26,552 nucleotides of DNA from DATLFA01 sp039934635. Lineage in GTDB: Bacteria > Actinomycetota > Acidimicrobiia > Acidimicrobiales > WLNW01. Location of the stretch: the NCBI GenBank assembly GCA_039934635.1, contig JBDTLT010000056.1:1-26552 (forward strand), in the 5' to 3' direction. Shown here in pieces: positions 1 through 7,179 of the stretch. Under the pieces are notes generated by a model. It was given only the letters and a program-made list of their open reading frames with translations. It was not told where the DNA came from and made no database searches. Positions within the stretch are counted from its first letter, which is position 1; each line of letters starts with the position of its first letter. Made by a program: the position numbers and the translations under genes.

Positions 1-246
1 CGAGAACAGCAACGATCGGCTCGACTCGATCCGCGCTGCCGTCGCCGCGACCTCGCGGCCGTGGCCGGCGTCGAGTGCCGCTCGGAAGCCTTGTTTGCGG
101 CCGATCTCTGACACCCACGCGCGGTGGCCACTCCACTTGTAGTCCCGCTCCCAGGCCAAGTAAGTCTCGTCGGTGAAACCGTCGGGAAAGATGCGCAGAA
201 ACTTGCGGCGGCATCGCTGTGCGGCGCGTGTTGGTTGATCGGTCAC
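1..246 (-). CDS. Hypothetical protein, N-terminal part, runs off the left edge
   Basis: An open frame reads leftwards from a GTG at 246 to the window edge without a stop, giving 82 codons of a longer gene. The protein begins MTDQPTRAAQRCRRKFLRIF and continues with an aromatic-rich stretch containing DETYLAWERDYKW, then a basic/acidic helical part. Composition and codon use look like real coding sequence. The pattern (a phenylalanine-rich start, then 'Y..WER.YKW.AH..W') recalls a widespread conserved hypothetical family to which I cannot attach a function. It is divergent from the phosphatase gene at 447, with 200 bases between them. The start could lie elsewhere, but no better codon is seen upstream. 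Existence fairly sure, function unknown. Confidence 0.6.
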   Translation of the reverse strand, partial: MTDQPTRAAQRCRRKFLRIFPDGFTDETYLAWERDYKWSGHRAWVSEIGRKQGFRAALDAGHGREVAATAARIESSRSLLFS

Positions 247-305
247 GCCGGTGTCCTTCCCTGCTGACTTCGAGCGTCAGCAGACGTACCCCGGTGCCGC
301 GGCTC

Positions 306-349
306 GAAACAGACCGGCCCGAAACAGACCTGCCCGAAACAGAATCAGT
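306..349. repeat. Three 15-bp tandem direct repeats in a divergent promoter region
   Basis: The octamer GAAACAGA begins at 306, 321 and 336, giving a strict 15-bp period. The first two units share almost all 15 bases (GAAACAGACC followed by a GC-rich four to five bases); the third diverges after the octamer. The array lies between the divergent genes at 246 and 447, so it could be a set of activator or repressor boxes. Repeats of three units can also arise by slippage. No function can be assigned. Confidence 0.6.
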
Positions 350-446
350 GGGGTGACACAGGCCTTGTAACGCCGGGCGGGCGATTGGCGATGTCAACTT
401 CACAAGGGCGATAATCGGCGACCAGCCGTCGAGCGGAGGTATCGCG

Positions 447-2411
447 ATGTCGTCACAATCGCGAGATCTCGGGCGTTGGGCGTTCGCGTTGCTCGGGCCA
501 CTGACCGTCACCTTGCTGCTCGGGCTGGCCGACGATCCGCGGCAATACCTGCCCTCGACGTGGTACCTGCCGGTAGTCGGTGTGACCGCCATCTGGGGCG
601 GTTCGCGGCAGGGCACTGTCGCGGCGCTCTGTTCGATCCTCGGCGCATGGTGGGTGGTCACGACGCCAAAGTGGTCGTTTCGCACTAGCGGAGTCGGCCA
701 GACGCTGTCGCTGATCGGCTTTGCCATCGTGATGCTCGCCGTCGTTCGGATCTTGGCCGCGTTGGTTCGCCAGCGCGATCGAATCAACCGTCTCCACAGT
801 CAATGGCGTCGAGACGAGGCCACCCTCGGCAAGCTCGGCGAGGCGAACATCATCGGATTCATGGCCGGCGTCAACGACCGCATCACACAAGCGAACGACT
901 ACTTCCTCACGATGCTTGGTTACGCGCAAACGGACCTATCTGCCGGAACGTTGAAGATCCCCGATGTCTCGCCGCCGGAATGGCACGAGGAAGACGCACG
1001 GCGAGCCGCGGCGTTTCGCGCCGACGGCGTGATGCCGCCGTGGGAGAAGGAATACCTTCACCGCGACGGTCATCGCGTGCCGATTCGCCTCGGCGGAGCG
1101 AAGATCAGCGACGACCCCTTCCGATGGATCTTCTACGTCGAGGACCTCACCGAGCGGCGGCGCCTCGCATCCGCCGAACGAGCGGCGCGCGATATCTCCG
1201 CGGAGCTCGAAGGACGCGCGCTGGCGCTTCGCAACATTGCGTCGGCTTTCGTGGGCACGCTGACCACCAAACAGATCGCCGGCGTACTGATCGAGCAGGC
1301 GCTGCCCGCGCTGAACGCCACCGCGCTCGCGCTGAGCGTCATCGACCAGGCCCGCAACGACCTGCGGCTCGAAGCAACGCACGGCTACCCCGTGGCCCTT
1401 GCGCGCTACTCGACGATCGATCTGAGCCTGCCCACCGCCGCCGCCCACGCCATCCGCAGCCGGAGACCGGTGTTCTCGGACGACTCGGTACAGTCTCACC
1501 TCGAGCTCGACCATCGGTGGGACGCCGGCGAAGCAACGCCGACCTCCTGGGTGACGCTGCCCCTCGTCGACGGCGACGACGTCATCGGCATCCTCGACTT
1601 CGGTTGGAGAGAGCGCGCCCCCGCCGACACCCGACGCGACTACCTCGAGACACTCGGCGACCTCGTTGCCGGTGCACTGTCTCGCTCGCTTCGTTACATC
1701 GCCGCTCGCGATGCCGGCGAAGTGCTACAAAACGCCGTACTGCCGATGGTGCCGCCCACGCTGTCCACCGTCGACATCGCCGTTCGTTATCGTGCGGCAG
1801 CCGGCAACGTGGGCGGCGACTGGTGGGACGCGCAGGCCGTCAGCGGCGACATCGTGGTGGTGGCGGTCGGCGATGTCGTGGGCCGCGGACTCCAAGCGGC
1901 GTACGAGATGACGAAGATGCGCATCGCGACGCACTCGTTCGCGACCGTCGACCCGAGCCCACTCGTCATCTTGGATCGGCTGGATCGGGCCGCCCGCACT
2001 TGGCAGCGCGGTATCGCCAGCACGGCCGTGGTGGCAACGATCCAACCCGACGGTGCGTTTCGGATCGGCCGCGCCGGGCACCCGTACCCGATGATCCGCC
2101 ACGACGATGCAACGGTCACGACGCTCACCGGGTCAGCCGGCTATCCACTCGGAGTCGCGGACGCGAACAACTTCGTCGCGACGATGCATCACCTGAGCGC
2201 GGGCGACATCTTGCTGTTGTACACCGACGGCCTGATCGAACGGCGCAACGAACCGATCACGCACGGCATGCAGCGTCTCGAAGGTTGTCTCGGCGCCTGG
2301 CCCGGTGGTGACCTCGATTCGCTCGCCGACCACATCCTCGCCGAATGCCTACCCGGTGAAGCGGCCGACGACGTGTGCCTGCTGGTCGCCCGGACCAAAG
2401 CGGCCTCGTAG
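447..2411 (+). CDS. Membrane-anchored PAS-GAF-SpoIIE type PP2C phosphatase
   Basis: A 654-residue sensor phosphatase. Residues about 11-107 hold three or four hydrophobic segments resembling the KdpD-like DUF4118 membrane module. A PAS domain follows at about 130-235, ending in the typical DLTERRR linker, then a GAF domain at about 265-410 and a SpoIIE/PP2C catalytic domain at about 440-650. The catalytic domain shows metal-binding aspartates in GGDWWD (D458) and GDVVGRG (D476), then LLYTDGLIE and a C-terminal DDVCLLV. Family members dephosphorylate anti-anti-sigma factors in partner-switching pathways that control stress sigma factors. No anti-sigma or STAS gene lies nearby, so its partner is unknown. 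The ATG is preceded by GCGGAGG at good spacing. The next gene starts 2 bases after its stop. Confidence 0.9.
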   Translation: MSSQSRDLGRWAFALLGPLTVTLLLGLADDPRQYLPSTWYLPVVGVTAIWGGSRQGTVAALCSILGAWWVVTTPKWSFRTSGVGQTLSLIGFAIVMLAVVRILAALVRQRDRINRLHSQWRRDEATLGKLGEANIIGFMAGVNDRITQANDYFLTMLGYAQTDLSAGTLKIPDVSPPEWHEEDARRAAAFRADGVMPPWEKEYLHRDGHRVPIRLGGAKISDDPFRWIFYVEDLTERRRLASAERAARDISAELEGRALALRNIASAFVGTLTTKQIAGVLIEQALPALNATALALSVIDQARNDLRLEATHGYPVALARYSTIDLSLPTAAAHAIRSRRPVFSDDSVQSHLELDHRWDAGEATPTSWVTLPLVDGDDVIGILDFGWRERAPADTRRDYLETLGDLVAGALSRSLRYIAARDAGEVLQNAVLPMVPPTLSTVDIAVRYRAAAGNVGGDWWDAQAVSGDIVVVAVGDVVGRGLQAAYEMTKMRIATHSFATVDPSPLVILDRLDRAARTWQRGIASTAVVATIQPDGAFRIGRAGHPYPMIRHDDATVTTLTGSAGYPLGVADANNFVATMHHLSAGDILLLYTDGLIERRNEPITHGMQRLEGCLGAWPGGDLDSLADHILAECLPGEAADDVCLLVARTKAAS

Positions 2412-2413
2412 GC

Positions 2414-3031
2414 ATGTTCCCTACTGGCCTGCTCGCAGGAAGTGGGTGGTCCTCAGGGCTCAACCTGTGGGCGGTGATCGGTCTGCTCGGCATTGCCGGA
2501 CGTGCGGGCTGGGCCGACACCCCCGAGATGCTCCAGAAACCATTCGTGATCGCAGCGGCGGTCGTCCTCTACGCCGCCGAGTTCGTCATCGACAAGATCC
2601 CGTATCTCGACAGCGCGTGGGACGTCGCCAACACTGCGATCCGCCCGACAGGTGCCGGCGCGTTGGCACTGCTGATGACGCCGCACGAATCGACACCGCA
2701 CCGAGTCGTCGCCGTTGCCGGCGCCGCGACCGCCGCACTCACGAGTCATTCGGCGAAGGCATCCCTGCGGGCGCTCATCAACGTGTCGCCCGAGCCGGTG
2801 TCCAACATCATCGCCAGCTTGACCGAAGATGGCCTCGCCTTCGCACTCGTCGGATTTGCGTTCGCTCATCCTCGCGTCACGTTGGTGATCACCATCGCGG
2901 CCGCCATCGGCTGCGTCGTGTTCGTGTGGTGGGCCCTGCGCACCTTGCACCGCATCGGCCGGAGGCTGCTGGGTCGGAGAATGTCCGGCCGCGGGCCGAC
3001 GCGGCCGCCGCGCCGCACGAGGATTGTTTGA
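2414..3031 (+). CDS. DUF4126 family integral membrane protein
   Basis: A protein of 205 residues with several membrane segments. It carries the DUF4126 hallmarks: an N-terminal SGLN, then a helix ending in AAEFVIDKIPYLDSAWD and a following IRPTGAGAL. Further hydrophobic segments lie around residues 85-105 and 145-180, and the tail is arginine-rich and cytoplasmic-looking. The biochemical role of the family is not established. I chose the ATG at 2414, directly after the phosphatase stop at 2411; an in-frame ATG at 2375 would overlap the phosphatase by 37 bases. The close spacing suggests co-transcription with the phosphatase, which may point to a shared envelope or stress role (inference). Confidence 0.8.
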   Translation: MFPTGLLAGSGWSSGLNLWAVIGLLGIAGRAGWADTPEMLQKPFVIAAAVVLYAAEFVIDKIPYLDSAWDVANTAIRPTGAGALALLMTPHESTPHRVVAVAGAATAALTSHSAKASLRALINVSPEPVSNIIASLTEDGLAFALVGFAFAHPRVTLVITIAAAIGCVVFVWWALRTLHRIGRRLLGRRMSGRGPTRPPRRTRIV

Positions 3032-3059
3032 CCGTTGCGCAAACGGGCAACGAGCCGTC

Positions 3060-3248
3060 ATGAGCGATATCGAGCACAGAGTCATGGTTGTCGACGCTGA
3101 CGCGGCTTCGGGTGAAGCCCTGCAAGCACAACTCCAGCAACACGAACGCCAGGGTTGGGAACTCGCGGCAGCGGTGCCGAACCCCGGGGGGAAAGTCAGC
3201 CTCGTCTTCAAGCGACCTCGGCCGCTTCTCGGATCGCCCGCAAGCTGA
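3060..3248 (+). CDS. Small DUF4177-like protein
   Basis: A 62-residue protein. Its C-terminal half (LQQHERQGWELAAAVPNPGG, then a strand ending FKRP) matches the DUF4177 pattern: a helix, the near-invariant GWEL, a strand, a glycine turn and a strand ending in aromatic-Lys/Arg. Proteins of this family are usually 50-80 residues long and have no assigned biochemical function. The ATG at 3060 is preferred; an in-frame ATG at 3024 would overlap the DUF4126 gene's end and add residues unlike the family. It lies 28 bases after that gene on the same strand and is probably part of the same transcript. Confidence 0.7.
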   Translation: MSDIEHRVMVVDADAASGEALQAQLQQHERQGWELAAAVPNPGGKVSLVFKRPRPLLGSPAS

Positions 3249-3317
3249 CGCTCGAGTAAACCGAGTCGACGGACGATGCGCCGGTTTCCTTTGCCCGCGT
3301 CGGGGTATGGGACCGAG

Positions 3318-3671
3318 ATGCTGCATTCGACGCTCACTCGCCCGTCGGCTGAGGTGCCCGACTTGATCAATCACGTCGAGGCAGGCGCGATCGATGTCGT
3401 GGTCGTTCGGTGGAGTGGACTGAGACGCCACAACGCGATCGCCCGCTTCTCGTCGATGGCGAGCGCTACCGCCGTCGTTCGGCGGCTGAGCGAAGTCGGC
3501 GTCACGGATGCCTCGCTCTCGACTGCCGCAATCTTTCCTGAAGATGGTGCGGTCGAAGCATTGGTCGGGGTACACAGCGATGACGAGAGTCTCGTTCGTC
3601 GAGCGTGCGCCGTGATGCGCGATCTCGGTAGCCGGCCGTGTTGCTTCGGCGCCGAGGATGCGTGCGGCTGA
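3318..3671 (+). CDS. Small hypothetical protein
   Basis: An unrecognised protein of 117 residues from the ATG at 3318; an upstream in-frame ATG at 3276 would add 14 residues. From about residue 15 the sequence alternates strands and helices (a VEAGAIDVVVV strand, a SMASATAVVRRLSEVG helix, then AIFPEDGAVEALVGVHSDDE and a terminal helix). This is the style of a small alpha/beta sandwich such as a Ser/Thr-rich stress or DUF1269-type fold, but no motif fixes a family. The opposite strand carries shorter arginine-rich frames that look like shadows. Moderately confident that it is coding, none about function. Confidence 0.5.
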   Translation: MLHSTLTRPSAEVPDLINHVEAGAIDVVVVRWSGLRRHNAIARFSSMASATAVVRRLSEVGVTDASLSTAAIFPEDGAVEALVGVHSDDESLVRRACAVMRDLGSRPCCFGAEDACG

Positions 3672-3731
3672 TAGTGCGGAAGCCGGCGGGGCTGACCTCC
3701 TACGACCGACGGTGGCATCGTGATGCTGTGA

Positions 3732-4004
3732 TCAGTTGTTGGCCGATGGTCGCACTGGTCGATCGAGTGCGAGACGCTGATCGTTGACGTAGCGGTTCCA
3801 ACCGTCGCGGCTTACGACCTCGGTGTGGTTCGCGTCGCGCAGCACGAGGTAGTAGCGCCGCGGATTCGAGACACCGTCGCGGCGGGGTTGGACCTCCCAC
3901 ACGTCAGCGAGGATGCCACTGTGGTGGGCGATCTCGACGGCCAGTTCATTGGCCTCGCGCTTGTCCAACAACACGGAGGGGTGACGCCACGGTTCACCTT
4001 GCAT
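3732..4004 (-). CDS. Small hypothetical protein
   Basis: A 90-residue protein beginning MQGEPWRHPSVLLDKREANE. It is rich in tryptophan, charged and strand-forming stretches, including a DVWEVQPRR strand and RYYLVLRD, and ends in basic residues. It looks like a compact soluble alpha/beta protein, but I do not recognise the family. The ATG at 4004 has a GGGAG sequence 5-10 bases upstream, which favours it over a frame extended to 4094 whose extra residues are arginine-rich and unlike protein. It is convergent with the gene ending at 3671. Confidence 0.6.
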   Translation of the reverse strand: MQGEPWRHPSVLLDKREANELAVEIAHHSGILADVWEVQPRRDGVSNPRRYYLVLRDANHTEVVSRDGWNRYVNDQRLALDRPVRPSANN

Positions 4005-4071
4005 GTCCCACTCCCAAAGCCAGGTGCGTGGGCTGCTGCTTAACCCCCGGCAATGTCTATCGCGCCGGTTC

Positions 4072-4104
4072 CTTCTAGTAAACCCGCTCCGCACGCGCTA
4101 GAAG
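4072..4104. repeat. Short inverted repeat in a 274-bp gap
   Basis: CTTCTAG at 4072-4078 and its complement CTAGAAG at 4098-4104 face each other across 19 bases. It lies in the gap 4005-4278 between the divergent small gene (start 4004) and the exonuclease relic. Seven-base arms with a loop this long can easily arise by chance. Nothing else was identified in that gap. Confidence 0.3.
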
Positions 4105-4278
4105 TAGGGGGTCTCGCGGTCGGCCGGCCTTCAAGAAGCGGCGGCCTCTCATTCGCCGCCCAAGAGCACCGCAGGTGGAGCCCAGACCCCGCTTCCCTGC
4201 GTCAAGTCACCATGCCAGGCCGTCGACGAACGCGGCGTACATCGCCGTCCCGGTAGCCAATCTCTAGAATGAGGCGCG

Positions 4279-4827
4279 ATGGCAGCCGCGGCGAACGAGC
4301 GCACGCGGGCACGCATGGAGCGCCGGCAGGCCGCTCTTGCGGCTCGAAGCCACATGTCCCCGAGCGGTCCCGCGCCGGATCACTTCCGGGTCGCGACGTG
4401 GAACGTGATGGGATCGCCTACGCGGGCAACGGTCCGTACAACGGGGTGGCGATCGCGTCACGGCATCCTCGCCGGGGACATGAACGTGGCACCGACCGAT
4501 AGCGACATCTTTCATCCCGACGCGTTCGTGGGGCTCACGCACGTCACTGTGCCCGAGCGCGAAGCTTGGGCACACCTACTTGCCACCGGCCTCGTCGACG
4601 TCGACGCGGCCCGCTGGGGAGCGCACGAGCGGCGCTTCACCTGGTGGAATCACGGCCTCAACTACTCGCGCAACTTGGGCATGCGCATCGACATGATCGC
4701 CGCCGATCCCGAGTTGGCGCGCCGCGTGGTGACCACCTGGATCGACCACGTCGAGCGCGGGGCCGAGCGTCCTTCCGATCACGCCGCGCTGCTCGCTGAC
4801 TTCGATCTCGCCCCCCACGGGCAGTGA
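4279..4827 (+). pseudogene. Internally deleted, frame-shifted exonuclease III (XthA/ExoA) relic
   Basis: The open frame codes 182 residues, but the family is usually about 255-270. Residues 36-43 (FRVATWNV) are the true start of the fold with the conserved Asn of WN. Residues 64-182 are the C-terminal half, with GDMN (D67, N69), RIDMI (D138) and SDHAAL (D167, H168). Between them sit about 20 nonsense residues. The missing middle is partly visible in another frame at about 4425-4468, which reads YAGNGPYNGVAIASR, a typical ExoIII segment. At least two deletions have therefore removed the catalytic-Glu region and the stretch around the conserved Tyr, with frame changes. The first 35 residues are not part of the family. 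It cannot be a functional AP endonuclease as read; expression of a fragment is possible. Confidence 0.8.
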
Positions 4828-4901
4828 TCGTTCACCCGTCCCGGCGCGACATCGCGGTGTGGGCCCTGCGCTGTCCGGGTACGACGTGCCCGGGAGGTCC
4901 C

Positions 4902-5075
4902 ATGGAAGCTTCAGCCGACACCGAGACCGATCGGCCCGCCGATGACATCGTGATCATTCACGACCTGCGCGACCGCGCCCACCCGGTCTACGACGCAGGT
5001 TCGCGGCGCGGCCGCGCCGAGTTTCGGTTCGCCGACGATCCGTTTGTCGTCGACTGGGCGCCCCCGCGATCGTGA
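4902..5075 (+). CDS. Small hypothetical protein
   Basis: A 57-residue acidic protein beginning MEASADTETDRPADDIVIIH and ending with an FVVDWAPP stretch. I recognise no family. The ATG at 4902 has GGGAGG six bases upstream, a good ribosome-binding site, so I prefer it to the frame opening at 4824. It is convergent with the DUF2510 gene, the two stops being six bases apart. Coding status is plausible on RBS and codon use alone. Confidence 0.45.
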   Translation: MEASADTETDRPADDIVIIHDLRDRAHPVYDAGSRRGRAEFRFADDPFVVDWAPPRS

Positions 5076-5081
5076 CGCGGG

Positions 5082-5693
5082 TCAACGAGTCGGTGGAGCC
5101 GGACTGCCGATGATCGCGAGTTCGGCGTCGGTTGCTCCCCTCCATTGCAGTTGGACGCAGCGCTGGTACGCCAGTTCGATGTTCTCGCGAATGACGGTGG
5201 GGTCCCCGTTGACGGCGACCGCGCGCCAGTAGCGCGCAAGCGGCGCATCGGTCGCCTCGGTGGCGTCGGCGATGCGCCCAACCTCTCGTTGCAATTTCGC
5301 ATCGTTCCAACCATCGCGCGCGGCGGAGACGTTGGCCCGCCACCACGACTCACAGGCCAACTCGGGCGTGTCGAACGGCTCGACCGCGGCGCCGGGCGAA
5401 TCGTGCGTGACCACGACCACGAGACCCACGACCGCCGGGATCCCGACGAAGAACAACAGCAGCAGGATGACCCAGCGATTCTTGAACAGGCCGAGGAACT
5501 GCGCACCCGACACCGAGGTCGTGTCGGGGGTCGTCGCGCGCGGTACCGGCTCACTCGTCGACGATGCGACGTCGAGCGGCGCTCGCGTCATCGCGCCGCC
5601 GTCGGAAACATGTTGCGTCCATTGCTCGCCGTCCCAATAGCGCAGCTCGTGGGCTCCGCTCGGGTCGCTGGCCCAACCAGCTTCTGTGTTCAC
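5082..5693 (-). CDS. DUF2510-containing single-pass membrane protein
   Basis: A 203-residue protein. Residues about 5-30 are a DUF2510 motif (GWASDPSGAHELRYWDGEQW followed by THV-like QHV), an actinobacterial cytoplasmic or juxtamembrane module of unknown function. A low-complexity Thr/Ser/Pro linker follows, then one strong transmembrane helix at about 73-96, then an outside domain with a Cys-Glu-Ser-Trp-Trp motif (C114) and a second Cys near the C terminus that could form a disulfide. DUF2510 proteins commonly have this N-terminal motif, helix and exported tail. The GTG at 5693 places the motif at the very N terminus as usual; the longer frame to 5966 adds arginine-rich sequence that is not credible protein. 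Confidence 0.75.
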   Translation of the reverse strand: MNTEAGWASDPSGAHELRYWDGEQWTQHVSDGGAMTRAPLDVASSTSEPVPRATTPDTTSVSGAQFLGLFKNRWVILLLLFFVGIPAVVGLVVVVTHDSPGAAVEPFDTPELACESWWRANVSAARDGWNDAKLQREVGRIADATEATDAPLARYWRAVAVNGDPTVIRENIELAYQRCVQLQWRGATDAELAIIGSPAPPTR

Positions 5694-5740
5694 GACCCAG
5701 TCTGCCGTCCGATCGCGAAGTTCGTCTCGGTATTCTCTGG

Positions 5741-5899
5741 CATGCGCCGACCTCGAATGCTGCGATCGGGCATCATCGCCGTCGTCGTTGCGGCGCCCGC
5801 GATACCGGCGCTGACCTCGCAGCACCGCGCGTCGTGCGATTGGCCCCCGGCGAAGCCGCACCCGCCGGTGCGACGGTGATCGAGGTGACCCCTCGCTGA
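5741..5899 (+). pseudogene. Possible frameshifted small exported protein
   Basis: From the ATG at 5741 the frame reads MRRPRMLRSGIIAVVVAAPA, a good signal-peptide or membrane start, but then degenerates to cysteine- and histidine-containing sequence and stops at 5879. One base over, the frame reads APRVVRLAPGEAAPAGATVI and ends at a stop at 5899; it has strongly coding-like third positions. A single-base frameshift near 5825 would join both halves into a protein of about 52 residues. This could be decay, a sequencing error or coincidence. It occupies most of the 286-base gap between the DUF2510 gene and the P450. Confidence 0.3.
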
Positions 5900-5968
5900 T
5901 CGGGCGTTCGCTACGATCGTCGGCTTGACCGCCACCAGCTCGAGTACTGGTTGGCCCCACCATCATCC

Positions 5969-5974
5969 AGGAGG
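5969..5974 (+). promoter_or_regulatory. Consensus ribosome-binding site of the P450 gene
   Basis: AGGAGG lies five bases before the GTG at 5980 and decides the start of the P450 gene over later in-frame ATG codons. Confidence 0.75.
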
Positions 5975-5979
5975 TCTAC

Positions 5980-7179
5980 GTGGCGGATGACGAGCTGACG
6001 TTCAGCCCGTTCGATTCCGAGCGAACCCACGCCATGTTCCCCGAGATGCGCACCATGCGCGACGACTGTCCGATCGTGCGCACCGCGGAGGGCTACCTCT
6101 ACGTGGCACGATACGACGACAACCAACGCATGTTCCGAGACGCTCGATCGTGGCCGAACGCGGGAGGTTGGCGCGAGTCGTGGGTCGAGATGCCCGACGA
6201 GGATCGCTTTTTGGGAGAGACGGATCCGCCGCGCCACACCGACATCCGTCGCCCGCTCGTCGCCGCGTTGAGCCCGCGCATGGCAACCAACGCCGAGCCT
6301 TTCACCCGAGCCTACGTGCTCGATCGATTGTCGCGGCTCATCGCGCGCGGCAGCGGCGATCTGGTGCAGGAGCTCACCTTGCCCTTGCCGCAAGCGGTCA
6401 GCGCGCACGTACTCGGGATACCCCTCGAGGACATCGAACAGGTCGCGGCGTGGTGCTTCGAACTAATCCACAGCACCTGGCCGTCCACGAACCGCACCGA
6501 GCGCGGAGAAGGCATCGCCGGCGCCTTCCCCGAGTTCGCCCGCTATCTGGACGAGCAGATCGCACTGCGACACGCCGCCGTCCCCAAGGCCGATGACCTC
6601 ATGACGCGCATGCTGTACGCAGACGACGGCAGCCTGCGGATGACGGACTGGGATACGCGCACGCAATCCGCCGGTGTGCTCGCGGCCAGCCTGTCGACGA
6701 CGGCCTTGATCGGCAACCTTTTCTACCGGATGTTCACCGAGCCCGAGTTCGAGCAGCGCCTGCGCGACAACCGAAATCTCATCCCGTTGGCCATCGAGGA
6801 ATCGCTGCGGCTCGAGCCGCCGGTGATGTTGCTGTTCCGTACAGCTGCGGTCGAGGCAGAGATCGACGGCACACGGATATGTCCCGGCGATCGCATCGTG
6901 TTGGGTATCGCGTCGGCAAACCGCGACGAGCGCGTATACGGCGAAGATGCCGAGACATTTCGTGCCGAGCGCGAGCCATCTACCGAGCACCTGTCGTTCG
7001 GTCTCGGCCCCCACATTTGCCCCGGCCGCAACATCGCGCGAATGGAGACACGCATCGTGCTCGAGACCTACTTCGACCACTACCCCGCGGGAACACTGCG
7101 ACTCGCCGACGACTTCGAATTCGAGTTCGTGCCCATGTTCCTCGAATACGGACCACGACACCTCGAGGTCGTCGCGTGA
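5980..7179 (+). CDS. Cytochrome P450 with unusual I-helix
   Basis: A 399-residue soluble bacterial P450, the usual length. The K-helix ExxR is E274-R277, and the heme loop FGLGPHICPG places the thiolate ligand at Cys347. The I-helix region VLAASLSTTALIGN (about 233-246) keeps the alcohol (T240, T241), but the usual preceding Gly and acid (AGxE/D-T) are replaced by Ser (S237 and S239). P450s insert one oxygen atom into organic substrates, with electrons from a ferredoxin/reductase; neither is encoded nearby. The next gene, an oxidoreductase, starts inside its stop codon, suggesting a two-step oxidation of one substrate (hydroxylation, then alcohol dehydrogenation; inference). The substrate is unknown; steroid, terpene or hydrocarbon compounds are possibilities only. 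Confidence 0.93.
   Translation: MADDELTFSPFDSERTHAMFPEMRTMRDDCPIVRTAEGYLYVARYDDNQRMFRDARSWPNAGGWRESWVEMPDEDRFLGETDPPRHTDIRRPLVAALSPRMATNAEPFTRAYVLDRLSRLIARGSGDLVQELTLPLPQAVSAHVLGIPLEDIEQVAAWCFELIHSTWPSTNRTERGEGIAGAFPEFARYLDEQIALRHAAVPKADDLMTRMLYADDGSLRMTDWDTRTQSAGVLAASLSTTALIGNLFYRMFTEPEFEQRLRDNRNLIPLAIEESLRLEPPVMLLFRTAAVEAEIDGTRICPGDRIVLGIASANRDERVYGEDAETFRAEREPSTEHLSFGLGPHICPGRNIARMETRIVLETYFDHYPAGTLRLADDFEFEFVPMFLEYGPRHLEVVA

Noticed and set aside
803..2311. A 502-residue plus-strand frame inside the phosphatase gene
   Set aside because: Arginine/proline-rich composition typical of a shadow frame in GC-rich DNA; the phosphatase frame has full domains.
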